DNA from: an uncultured Clostridia bacterium
GTDB lineage: Bacteria; Bacillota; Clostridia; TANB77; CAG-508
NCBI GenBank assembly: GCA_944386335.1
Contig: CALXAQ010000139.1
Location: 1-8,609 of the forward strand
Direction: 5' to 3'
DNA length: 8,609 nucleotides
Under the pieces are notes generated by a model that worked only from the letters and a program-made list of their open reading frames with translations, made no database searches and had not been told where the DNA came from. A program made the position numbers and the translations under genes. Positions 1 to 6,149 of the stretch are shown here, piece by piece. The first letter of the stretch is position 1. Every line of letters starts with the position of its first letter.

Positions 1-1811
1 TAACAGAGTATATAGGAGAAGTGGTAGTAAAAGTAGTAGATACCTTACCATACAAGATAGATAAAGCAAATTCAAACTTAGCAGGAGGCGTTTACAATGA
101 AGAAACCAATACCATTACTTGGGAAGAAAAAATAGAAAATGTAAATACTTATACAGATGGAACTTATGAGATAGAAATCCATAAGACAATTAAGGTAGTA
201 TATAGTAATGTAGATGGTATTCAAAAAAATATGGCAAACCAAGTAAAAGGAACCATAGACCTATATGAAACAGAAGAAACGAACACGGTAGAAGATACAC
301 ATGACACAAGAATAGAAATACCAGGAAAAGTCATTGTAAAATACATAGATAAAGAGACAGGAAAAGAAATCACCTATATAGAAGAGCAGGAAGGACAAGA
401 GCCAGTGGACAAAACCTATGGATATGAAATAGATGGATTTGCAGGAGATGCTTACACTACTGAGCAAAAAGAGATACCAGGTTATACCTATGTAGAAAAT
501 AGCGGAAACACAGAAGGAAATATGATAGACGGAATGATAGAGGTTATCTACTATTATGAAAGAATAAAAGCAGGAGGAGTAATTGTACATTATGAGGATG
601 AAGAAGGAAATAAACTATTAGAAGATGAGACAATAGGAGGAAAAGTAGGAGATAACTATACAACTGAACAAAAAGAAATAGAAGACTATGAATATGTAAG
701 AGTAGAAGGAACACCACAAGGAGAGTTAACAGAAGAGATCATAGAAGTAACCTATATTTACAGAAAGGCACCAACAAAAGTAATAGTAAGGCACCTAGAA
801 AAAGATAATACAGAAGAAGATAGCGATAACAAAGAATTGTATCCACAAGAAATCATAGAGGGACATATAGGAGATAAGTATACAACAAGTAGAAAAACAA
901 TTAAAAACTATAGGGCAGCAGAGCCAGAACCAAATAATGCAGAAGGAAAAATGACAAAAGAAGATATCTATGTAATCTACTATTATGAGAAAATACCAAG
1001 TGGAACAGTAACAGTAAAATATGTGGACATAGAGACAAAAGAAGAAATCTTGTATAAGGAAGAAGAGACAGGAGAATACAAAACATATAAAGAGCAGAAG
1101 AAAGGGTATGTAGGAGAAAACTATGAAACAGAAGTAAAAGAGATACCATACTATAACTTAGTAGAAAGCCTAATTCCAACAAACAAAAAAGGAAAATATA
1201 CAGAAGAAGATATAGAAGTAACGTATTACTACCAAAAACAAGAATTCAATATGAGTATAGAGAAAACAATAGAAAAGATAGAAAAAGACGGAAAAGAAGA
1301 AGAAGGAATAGACCAAAAGATAGACAAAGTAGAGATAGTAGGAAGCAAAGTAGAGAAAACGAAATTAAAAGTAACTTATGGAATAAAGGTAAGTAATACA
1401 GGGGAGATAGAAGGAAGAGCAAGAGTCATAGAGAACATACCAAGTAACTTCCAAGTAGAAGAAGGAACAGGAAAAGAATGGAGACAAAATGAAGAAGGGA
1501 AACTAGAAACAGAAGTAGAACTAAAAGCAGGAGAAACAAAAGAACTAAAAGTAGTATTAAGTTGGGAGCCAGGAGAAAATCATTTTGGAACAAAAGAGAA
1601 TATAGCAGAAATCATACAAACAGAAAACCCAGCAAAATATGAAGAAGTAGAGACAGAAGATAACAAATCAAAAGCAGAAATAGTAATTACCATAAAAACA
1701 GGAGAGGCAACAAGAAGAGTAGTGCTTATAATAGCGATAGCAGGAATGCTAGGAGCAGTAGCAGTATTCTGGTATTTAACAGAAAAATACAACAGGGATA
1801 ATGCAATTTAG
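1..1811 (+). CDS. MucBP-repeat surface protein, C-terminal part (5' end outside window)
   Basis: The frame is open to the left edge (first whole codon at 3, reading TEYIGEVVV), so the gene starts upstream. The GTG at 21 with GGAGAA before it looks like a start but gives no signal peptide and is probably internal. Four MucBP-type repeats follow at about 327-563, 570-767, 774-991 and 999-1235. Each opens with a VxVxY/H-type strand, has a GxxYxT/E motif in the middle, and ends in a tyrosine-rich strand such as EVTYYYQK. A DUF11/isopeptide-like beta domain follows at about 1320-1690 (KLKVTYGIKVSNTG). The end is a hydrophobic helix (about 1713-1782) with a short charged tail. MucBP domains are known from adhesins that bind mucin or other glycans, so a role as a surface adhesin is inferred. 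No LPXTG sortase signal is seen; anchoring looks transmembrane. The stop codon TAG (1809-1811) lies inside a palindromic repeat. Confidence 0.85.
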   Translation, partial: TEYIGEVVVKVVDTLPYKIDKANSNLAGGVYNEETNTITWEEKIENVNTYTDGTYEIEIHKTIKVVYSNVDGIQKNMANQVKGTIDLYETEETNTVEDTHDTRIEIPGKVIVKYIDKETGKEITYIEEQEGQEPVDKTYGYEIDGFAGDAYTTEQKEIPGYTYVENSGNTEGNMIDGMIEVIYYYERIKAGGVIVHYEDEEGNKLLEDETIGGKVGDNYTTEQKEIEDYEYVRVEGTPQGELTEEIIEVTYIYRKAPTKVIVRHLEKDNTEEDSDNKELYPQEIIEGHIGDKYTTSRKTIKNYRAAEPEPNNAEGKMTKEDIYVIYYYEKIPSGTVTVKYVDIETKEEILYKEEETGEYKTYKEQKKGYVGENYETEVKEIPYYNLVESLIPTNKKGKYTEEDIEVTYYYQKQEFNMSIEKTIEKIEKDGKEEEGIDQKIDKVEIVGSKVEKTKLKVTYGIKVSNTGEIEGRARVIENIPSNFQVEEGTGKEWRQNEEGKLETEVELKAGETKELKVVLSWEPGENHFGTKENIAEIIQTENPAKYEEVETEDNKSKAEIVITIKTGEATRRVVLIIAIAGMLGAVAVFWYLTEKYNRDNAI

Positions 1812-1830
1812 GGACGTTCCTTAAATTGCA
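1802..1830 (+). repeat. 29-bp palindromic repeat, copy 1
   Basis: Left arm TGCAATTTAGGG and right arm TCCTTAAATTGCA enclose a centre of ACGT. The RNA would pair over about 12 bp with a single G-U. It contains the stop codon of the surface-protein gene. TTGCACAGTGCAA at 1826-1838 is a further small perfect palindrome on its right edge and may be the trace of a second, inverted copy. Other copies are at 3159-3187, 3233-3261, 5237-5265, 6150-6178 and 6184-6212. Confidence 0.9.
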
Positions 1831-1864
1831 CAGTGCAAAACTTATAAAAAATGGAACAATAAAA

Positions 1865-1947
1865 AATAGCTTTAGATAAAAAATGGAGTGAACCCAAAAA
1901 TTGAACATTTTTTGAGTTCACTTCAAAAAATCTGAGGCTATTTTTTT
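1865..1947 (+). terminator. Two-layer terminator of the surface-protein gene
   Basis: The outer stem pairs AATAGCTTTAGAT (1865-1877) with ATCTGAGGCTATT (1930-1942): 13 bp with two G-U pairs, followed by a T run to 1947. The loop is unusually long and holds its own stem, GGAGTGAAC (1885-1893) with GTTCACTTC (1916-1924). The outer stem shares AGCTTTAGAT and the GCTATTTTTTT end with the terminator at 3200-3233, which has only a 6-base loop. The inner stem therefore looks like an insertion into a normal terminator. Confidence 0.75.
1885..1924. mobile_element. Insertion-sequence-end-like palindrome in a terminator loop (probable scar)
   Basis: TGAACCCAAAAATTGAACA (1889-1907) resembles TGAACCCCAAAAATTAGACA at 8256-8275. 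The opposite arm TTTTTGAGTTCACT (1909-1922) is close to its inverted form. The pattern is that of both ends of a small element brought together with the interior lost. Terminal TGAACC ends are known in the IS3 family; the family assignment is from memory and is not proven here. Confidence 0.4.
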
Positions 1948-2090
1948 ATATAATTATATTTATAAAAAAATTTTCTAAAAGTCATTTTTTTCGTACAAGC
2001 ATCATATAATATACTATAAAATAGAAGTAAAAAGAGAAGGAAACATAAAACAAAAGTCCAAAACACCAGAGACTGTAAGAAAAAATAGAA
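1948..2090. other. Intergenic stretch without a recognisable gene
   Basis: Very AT-rich. It has TATAAT-like words at 2005-2020 but no good -35 at the right distance, and a short AGTC/GACT inverted pair near 2055-2074. I see no open frame with a ribosome site and no known RNA motif. With the terminator before it and the promoter after it, it makes up most of the 355-base gap between genes. Confidence 0.5.
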
Positions 2091-2109
2091 TGTGTCAAAA
2101 TTTGACACA
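2091..2109. promoter_or_regulatory. Operator-like 19-bp palindrome over the -35 box
   Basis: TGTGTCAAAATTTGACACA has 9-bp perfect arms around one central base. Its right arm contains the TTGACA -35 box of the next gene. A dimeric repressor bound here would block RNA polymerase. The cognate regulator is not identifiable from the window. Confidence 0.55.
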
Positions 2110-2130
2110 AAAAAAATAAAATGGTATAAT
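2102..2130 (+). promoter_or_regulatory. Strong sigma-A promoter of the 3D-domain gene
   Basis: A perfect TTGACA (2102-2107) and a perfect TATAAT (2125-2130) are 17 bp apart. A transcript would start near 2137, about 30 bases before the chosen ATG. This rules out the in-frame GTG at 2092, which lies upstream of the transcript. Confidence 0.85.
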
Positions 2131-2147
2131 AACATTGTTGCAAAAAT

Positions 2148-2155
2148 AAGGAGGG
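2148..2155 (+). promoter_or_regulatory. Ribosome binding site that fixes the start at 2167
   Basis: AAGGAGGG sits 11 bases before ATG 2167. It supports this start over the longer frame beginning at GTG 2092. Confidence 0.85.
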
Positions 2156-2166
2156 AAAATATTTTT

Positions 2167-3156
2167 ATGAAGAAAGATGATAAAGCATCGATATCACTAA
2201 TAAAAATATTAGGAATCAGCTTAATACTTATATTTATGACAAGTATAGGTGTTATGGCATCCAATGCAAGTTTAACAAGTGTAAAAATAATACTTTCTAA
2301 TGACTATGAGATGACAGTTCTAACATCCAAAACAACAGTAGGAGAAATTTTAGAAGAAAATCATATTGTGTTGCTAGAAGACGAAAAAGTAACACCAGAT
2401 AAAAACCAAGAGTTGCCAGATAACAAAACTATTAAAATTGTGAAAAAAACGGAGGAAGAACAGGAATTAGCAAAAGCAGAGGCGGTAGTTACCACAGAAG
2501 AGATTTTAGCAACTTATGATACTATCGTAGAAAAAATTATTAAAGAACAAGTAGAAATTCCGTATGAGACAATTACAAAAGAGGCAACTGGAACAGGGAC
2601 AAAACAAAATCAAGTAATACAAAAGGGAGAAAACGGTTTAAAAGAAGTAACTTATAAGGTAAAATACCAAAATGATGTGGAAATAGAAAGAATAGAGATC
2701 TCTTCAACTATTATAAAAGAGCCAGTAGATAAGATTGTACAAGTAAGAACAGTACAAGTAACTTCGAGAGGAACAGGCAGAACAGTGGCTACAAATCCAG
2801 CAATTACAGCATCCTCTAGCTTAGCAAAAAAAGTAGAAGGAATTACACCAAAAGTTAAAACAATGAATACCTCTGCTTATGATGCATGTGTGAAATGTTG
2901 TGGTAAAACAAATGGTATTACTTCCTCGGGGGCAAAAGCATCTCCATGGTATACAATTGCAGCAGGAAAAGGGTATAAAATAGGAACAATCATCTATATC
3001 CCATATTTTAAAAATAAACCAAATGGAGGATGGTTTGTAGTACAAGATAGAGGAGGAGCTATTTCTAATAACAAGATAGATATCTTCATGTCAACACATA
3101 ATGAATGTTTACAATTTGGTAGAAGAAATTTAGAATGTTATATATATGAATTTTAA
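2167..3156 (+). CDS. DUF348-G5-3D domain protein, probable secreted cell-wall hydrolase
   Basis: A 329-residue protein of the YabE/Rpf-like architecture. Residues about 11-30 form a signal or anchor helix. A single DUF348 (ubiquitin-like) module follows (about 37-78, SVKIILSNDYEMTV), then a charged linker, a G5 domain (about 127-194, from VEIPYETI to DKIVQVRT), and a C-terminal 3D domain (about 229-328). The 3D domain shows TSAYDAC, GTIIYIP, the VQDRGGAI/NKIDIFM aspartates, and the FGRR ending. In this family the 3D domain has a double-psi beta-barrel related to MltA lytic transglycosylases, so action on peptidoglycan glycan strands outside the membrane is inferred. A CxxCC cluster lies at the start of the domain. 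The start follows from the promoter and ribosome site; an extra 25 codons upstream from GTG 2092 are rejected. It is monocistronic, between its own promoter and terminator, with an operator-like palindrome over the -35. A DUF348-G5-3D order also occurs in resuscitation and germination-type proteins. Confidence 0.88.
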   Translation: MKKDDKASISLIKILGISLILIFMTSIGVMASNASLTSVKIILSNDYEMTVLTSKTTVGEILEENHIVLLEDEKVTPDKNQELPDNKTIKIVKKTEEEQELAKAEAVVTTEEILATYDTIVEKIIKEQVEIPYETITKEATGTGTKQNQVIQKGENGLKEVTYKVKYQNDVEIERIEISSTIIKEPVDKIVQVRTVQVTSRGTGRTVATNPAITASSSLAKKVEGITPKVKTMNTSAYDACVKCCGKTNGITSSGAKASPWYTIAAGKGYKIGTIIYIPYFKNKPNGGWFVVQDRGGAISNNKIDIFMSTHNECLQFGRRNLECYIYEF

Positions 3157-3158
3157 AC

Positions 3159-3187
3159 TGCAATTTAGAGACGTTCCTTAAGTTGCA
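3159..3187 (+). repeat. 29-bp palindromic repeat, copy 2
   Basis: It starts two bases after the 3D gene stop codon. It differs from copy 1 by GAG for GGG in the left arm, which gives an A-C mismatch, and by G for A in the right arm, which gives a G-U pair. It is inverted relative to copy 3. Confidence 0.88.
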
Positions 3188-3199
3188 CAAAGAAGGATA

Positions 3200-3233
3200 A
3201 GCTTTAGATGGAAAAATCTAAAGCTATTTTTTT
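3200..3233 (+). terminator. Rho-independent terminator of the 3D-domain gene
   Basis: AGCTTTAGAT (3200-3209) pairs perfectly with ATCTAAAGCT (3216-3225) across the 6-base loop GGAAAA, and a T run follows to 3233. The stem sequence matches that of the terminator at 1865-1947. Confidence 0.92.
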
Positions 3234-3261
3234 GCAACTTAAGGAACGTCCCTAAATTGCA
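3233..3261 (-). repeat. 29-bp palindromic repeat, copy 3 (inverted)
   Basis: Reads TGCAACTTAAGG, then AACGTCCC, then TAAATTGCA. It is the reverse complement of copy 2 except for one base, where its G replaces the A mismatch of copy 2. It begins at the last T of the terminator and ends 8 bases before the -35 of the next gene. Confidence 0.88.
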
Positions 3262-3269
3262 AATGGTAG

Positions 3270-3298
3270 TTTACGAATAAATAAAGATGTGATATAAT
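3270..3298 (+). promoter_or_regulatory. Extended -10 promoter of the xth operon
   Basis: TTTACG (3270-3275), a 17-bp spacer, then TATAAT (3293-3298) with TGA just before it, which forms an extended -10. AAAGG at 3317-3321 serves as a modest ribosome site for ATG 3333. Confidence 0.75.
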
Positions 3299-3332
3299 GC
3301 AAGAGAATATAAATAGAAAGGTTGTATAGATA

Positions 3333-4091
3333 ATGAAATGTATATCATGGAATGTAAATGGTTTGAGAGCAGTTTTAAATAAAGGCTTCATGGATTTCTT
3401 TCAGGAGATAGATGCAGACATTTTTGCATTGCAAGAAACAAAATTACAAGAAGGACAAGTTAATTTAGAATTAAAAGGTTATAAACAATATTGGAATAGT
3501 GCTATAAAAAAAGGTTATTCTGGAACAGCAATATTTACGAAAAAAGAACCTCTAAAAGTAACTTATGGAATAGGGATAGAAGAACATGATTTAGAAGGTA
3601 GAGTGATTACCCTAGAATATGAAAATTTTTATTTTGTAAATTGCTATACACCAAACTCTAAAAGGGAATTAGAAAGATTAGAATATCGTATGGTTTGGGA
3701 AGATGCTATAAGAGAATATCTTATAGATTTAGATAAGAAAAAACCAGTTATCTATTGTGGGGATTTAAATGTAGCACACCAAGAAATAGATTTAAAAAAT
3801 CCAAGTACAAATCATCATAATGCAGGCTTTACGGATGAAGAAAGAAATAAAATGACGAATTTATTAGCAGCAGGTTTTACAGATACATTTCGTTATTTAT
3901 ATCCAGAAAAGACAGGAGCATATTCATGGTGGTCATATATGTTTCATGCAAGAGAAAAAAATGCAGGATGGAGAATAGATTACTTTATTGTATCTAAACG
4001 ATTAGAAAATAAAATAAAAGAAAGTGAAATCTATGCAGATGTTATGGGAAGTGATCATTGCCCAGTAGGCATAGATATAGAGAATATTTAA
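3333..4091 (+). CDS. xth: Exodeoxyribonuclease III (AP endonuclease)
   Basis: A 252-residue cytoplasmic enzyme, the normal length for this family (ExoA in Bacillus). It cuts DNA 5' to abasic sites and degrades duplex DNA from 3' ends with Mg2+, in base-excision repair. All the expected motifs of the endonuclease/exonuclease/phosphatase fold are present: SWNVNGLRA with N7, LQETKLQ with the metal ligand E35, NCYTPNS with Y105, CGDLNVAH with D144 and N146, WRIDYF near residue 212, and the terminal SDHCP with D241/H242. WWSY and NAGWRIDY are typical of the exodeoxyribonuclease III branch rather than of other EEP nucleases. It is the first gene of a probable operon; the next gene starts 19 bases after its stop. 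No truncation or missing catalytic residue is seen. The name exoA is also in use for this gene. Confidence 0.96.
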   Translation: MKCISWNVNGLRAVLNKGFMDFFQEIDADIFALQETKLQEGQVNLELKGYKQYWNSAIKKGYSGTAIFTKKEPLKVTYGIGIEEHDLEGRVITLEYENFYFVNCYTPNSKRELERLEYRMVWEDAIREYLIDLDKKKPVIYCGDLNVAHQEIDLKNPSTNHHNAGFTDEERNKMTNLLAAGFTDTFRYLYPEKTGAYSWWSYMFHAREKNAGWRIDYFIVSKRLENKIKESEIYADVMGSDHCPVGIDIENI

Positions 4092-4095
4092 AAAT

Positions 4096-4101
4096 AAGGA
4101 G
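4096..4101 (+). promoter_or_regulatory. Ribosome binding site for the GTG start at 4111
   Basis: AAGGAG lies 9 bases before GTG 4111. There is no better ATG nearby in frame, and the first residues (MEKKPRIW) lead straight into the first membrane helix, so the GTG is the likely start. Confidence 0.8.
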
Positions 4102-4110
4102 AGAAAAAAA

Positions 4111-5259
4111 GTGGAAAAAAAACCTAGAATATGGACAAAATGGCTATATTGGTTTACTTTTGCAGTAGCAGTTATCTTTGTCTATAAAATATTTGATAAT
4201 TTTGGAGAAATTACAGATTGGATAGGTACTTTATTTGGGGTACTTGCTCCATTCTTTATAGGATTGTTAATTGCTTATATTTTATACCTACCATGTAGAA
4301 AAGTAGAAGGATTTTATAAAAAAGCAAAAAACAAATGGTTTCGTAAGAAAGCGAGAACATTTAGCGTTATTACGGTATATATAATTGCCTTATTGCTAAT
4401 TGTCTTATTATTCACTTTAATTATTCCACCTATTGTAGAGAGTGTAATAGATCTAGCTAATAATTTTCATACCTATTATGATATGGCAATACATGCAATA
4501 GATAGTTTGCCAGAAGATAATTTCTTAAAAACAGACGTAATGACAGGAATTATGAATGCTATTCAAAATATAGATATTAAACAAATTTTAAATGTAGAAG
4601 CACTAACACAGTATCTGCAAGGAGCTATGAGTTTTGCAAGCGGTATAGTAAATACTTTTGTAGCCATTATTGTTTCTATTTATCTTTTAATAGGGAGAAG
4701 AAGTATTTTGCAGTTTTTTAAAAAACTAGCAGGAGTAACATTTAGACCACGTATTTATCAAAATATGAATAAGTATTTTGATAGGTCTAACCAAATATTT
4801 TTTAACTTTTTAGCAGGACAGTTTATAGATGCTATTGTAGTAGGGATACTTACTTCTATTGCTATGACAATTATGGGAGTAAAATATGCACCACTTTTAG
4901 GATTTATGATAGGATTATTTAATATGATACCGTATATTGGAGCAATAATTGCTGTGGTTATAGCAGCTATTATTACATTCTTTACAGGAGGAATAGAACA
5001 AACAATTTGGATGCTAGTGATTGTAATTATTTTGCAGCAAATTGATGCTAATATTATCAATCCAAAAATAGTAGGAAATTCACTAAAAATAAATCCGTTG
5101 CTAGTCATATTTGCAGTAACAGTAGGAGGAGCATACTTTGGAATGTTAGGAATTTTCCTATCCGTTCCAATAAGTGCTATTATAAAAGTGTCTTTAGATG
5201 AATATATAGACTATCGTACTAGAAAAATAAAAGCTTTGAACATTAGGGACGTTCCTTAA
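4111..5259 (+). CDS. AI-2E/PerM-family membrane transporter
   Basis: A 382-residue polytopic protein of the AI-2E transporter family (TqsA/YdiK/YtvI type). Hydrophobic segments lie at about 12-29, 39-61, 82-108, 173-195, 233-256, 259-292, 298-310 and 330-360. A soluble amphipathic stretch at 109-172 separates the third and fourth, as is usual in the family. Conserved marks are NMIPYIG (271-277), the INPKIVGNSLKINPL motif (316-330) and the FGMLGIFLSVP ending (343-353). Members are variously linked to export of autoinducer-2, Na+(Li+)/H+ exchange, or sporulation; the substrate cannot be told from sequence. It probably shares the xth promoter. The last six residues (NIRDVP) and the stop codon TAA are encoded by a copy of the palindromic repeat, so the native C-terminus was probably different. 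Confidence 0.9.
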   Translation: MEKKPRIWTKWLYWFTFAVAVIFVYKIFDNFGEITDWIGTLFGVLAPFFIGLLIAYILYLPCRKVEGFYKKAKNKWFRKKARTFSVITVYIIALLLIVLLFTLIIPPIVESVIDLANNFHTYYDMAIHAIDSLPEDNFLKTDVMTGIMNAIQNIDIKQILNVEALTQYLQGAMSFASGIVNTFVAIIVSIYLLIGRRSILQFFKKLAGVTFRPRIYQNMNKYFDRSNQIFFNFLAGQFIDAIVVGILTSIAMTIMGVKYAPLLGFMIGLFNMIPYIGAIIAVVIAAIITFFTGGIEQTIWMLVIVIILQQIDANIINPKIVGNSLKINPLLVIFAVTVGGAYFGMLGIFLSVPISAIIKVSLDEYIDYRTRKIKALNIRDVP

Positions 5260-5273
5260 AGTTCAGGGCTTTT
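5229..5273 (+). terminator. Terminator-like hairpin overlapping the transporter stop codon
   Basis: AAAAGCTTTGAAC (5229-5241) pairs with GTTCAGGGCTTTT (5261-5273), with two G-U pairs. The inside also pairs (TTAGGG with TCCTTAA). The TTTT run belongs to the stem, so termination may be only partly efficient. It would act at the end of the xth operon. Confidence 0.6.
5237..5265 (+). repeat. 29-bp palindromic repeat, copy 4 (changed arms)
   Basis: It keeps the core TTAGGGACGTTCCTTAAA but has TGAAC/GTTCA in place of TGCAA/TTGCA at the ends. Two base pairs change on both sides at once (5239 with 5263, 5241 with 5261), so pairing is kept. One further pair is lost, at 5242. Confidence 0.8.
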
Positions 5274-5335
5274 CCCTTTATAGCAATGTATCAATATTAT
5301 GCAAAAGAGACGTGGCTGTTTGACAGATGGACACA

Positions 5336-5357
5336 TTCATAAAATGTTAATAAAATA
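5336..5357. promoter_or_regulatory. Tandem 11-bp direct repeat, candidate response-regulator site
   Basis: TTCATAAAATG (5336-5346) is followed directly by TTAATAAAATA (5347-5357), identical at 9 of 11 positions. They end 5 bases before the -35 of the regulator gene. OmpR/PhoB-type regulators commonly bind pairs of direct repeats one helical turn apart and upstream of -35, so autoregulation is inferred. AT-richness makes a chance match possible. Confidence 0.45.
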
Positions 5358-5362
5358 TATAC

Positions 5363-5390
5363 TTGCTTCTTAAGAAAATTATGCTATACT
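5363..5390 (+). promoter_or_regulatory. Promoter of the two-component genes
   Basis: TTGCTT (5363-5368), a 16-bp spacer, then TATACT (5385-5390) with TGC before it, an extended -10. AAAGGGG at 5406-5412 lies 6 bases before ATG 5419 and serves as the ribosome site. Confidence 0.7.
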
Positions 5391-5418
5391 GAATAAAAGT
5401 TTCGGAAAGGGGTAAAAA

Positions 5419-6123
5419 ATGTATCGAATATTAATATGTGATGATGATAAAGAAATTGTAAAAGCAATAGAAATTTATTTAAGTAGAGAAGGGTATGAAA
5501 TAGAAAAAGCATACAATGGAAAACAAGCAATGCAAATTATGAAAGAAAAAGAAATCCACTTGTTAATCTTGGATATTATGATGCCAGAGATGGATGGAAT
5601 GCAAGTAGCAAAAGAGGTAAGAAAGGAAAAAGGTATTCCTATTATTATGCTTTCGGCTAAATCAGAGGATTATGATAAAATAGAAGGATTAAACATGGGA
5701 GCAGATGATTATGTAACAAAACCATTTAATCCATTAGAATTAATAGCAAGAGTAAATTCTCAAATTAGGAGATATACTTCACTTGGTTCTTTAAATAAGA
5801 AAGAGGAACAAGATGATATTTATAAAAGTGGAGAGTTAGTAATAGATGATAGTACAAAACAAGTGTTGGTAGAAGGAAGGGAAGTAAAACTAACTCCAAC
5901 CGAATATAATATCTTAAAATTTTTGCTAAAAAACAAAGGTAAGGTATATTCTATCGAACAAATCTATGAAAATGTATGGGAAGATGAAGCATATGGGGCT
6001 GAAAATTTAATTGCTGTACATATAAGGCACATTCGAGAAAAAATAGAAATTAATCCAAAAGAGCCAAAATACTTAAAAGTAATTTGGGGGATTGGATATA
6101 AAATAGAAAAAATAGAAGAATAG
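5419..6123 (+). CDS. OmpR/PhoB-family response regulator (VanR-like)
   Basis: A 234-residue DNA-binding regulator, full length for the family. The receiver domain (about 1-120) has the acidic cluster D8-D10, the phosphoacceptor D52 in LILDIMMPEMDG, the switch residue S79, and K101 in TKPF. The winged-helix output domain (about 131-232) has the KLTPTEYNILKFLL strand-helix start, the recognition helix region AVHIRHIREKIE, and the GIGYKIE wing. It is phosphorylated by the kinase encoded next and then binds DNA, probably as a dimer. The C-terminal region is of the VanR-like type common in Clostridia. The tandem repeat upstream suggests that it controls its own promoter. The target genes are unknown. 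The stop is followed within 14 bases by palindromic repeats that separate it from the kinase gene. Confidence 0.94.
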   Translation: MYRILICDDDKEIVKAIEIYLSREGYEIEKAYNGKQAMQIMKEKEIHLLILDIMMPEMDGMQVAKEVRKEKGIPIIMLSAKSEDYDKIEGLNMGADDYVTKPFNPLELIARVNSQIRRYTSLGSLNKKEEQDDIYKSGELVIDDSTKQVLVEGREVKLTPTEYNILKFLLKNKGKVYSIEQIYENVWEDEAYGAENLIAVHIRHIREKIEINPKEPKYLKVIWGIGYKIEKIEE

Positions 6124-6136
6124 AAAAATAATGATC

Positions 6137-6149
6137 TGCAATTTAAGGA
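6137..6149 (+). repeat. Fragment of the palindromic repeat
   Basis: TGCAATTTAAGGA matches the left arm of the repeat (with AAGG, as read from its other strand) and abuts copy 5. It is probably a leftover of an older or duplicated unit. Confidence 0.6.

Noticed and set aside
21..23. GTG with GGAGAA before it as a true start of the surface protein
   Set aside because: The frame is open further upstream with similar composition, and no signal peptide follows this GTG. It is more likely internal.
2005..2020. TATAAT, TATACT and TATAAA words upstream of the 3D gene as an extra promoter
   Set aside because: No reasonable -35 at the right spacing. Such words are expected by chance in DNA this rich in A and T.
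2092..2166. A 25-codon N-terminal extension of the 3D-domain protein from GTG 2092
   Set aside because: It covers the -35 and -10 boxes and the ribosome site, and it would put a non-hydrophobic extension ahead of the signal helix. The ATG at 2167 fits better.
261..2264. Minus-strand open frames opposite the surface-protein and 3D genes
   Set aside because: They are shadows of A-rich coding strands, giving F/L/S-rich translations without ribosome sites or recognisable domains.
5286..5342. An 18-codon frame (MYQYYAKETW...) between the transporter and the regulator
   Set aside because: It has no ribosome site, its end overlaps the candidate regulator box, and no homologue comes to mind. The less AT-rich bases may be a remnant, but a gene cannot be supported.
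5320..5348. TTGACA at 5320-5325 as a second promoter for the regulator
   Set aside because: No acceptable -10 lies 16-18 bases downstream (17 gives AATGTT).
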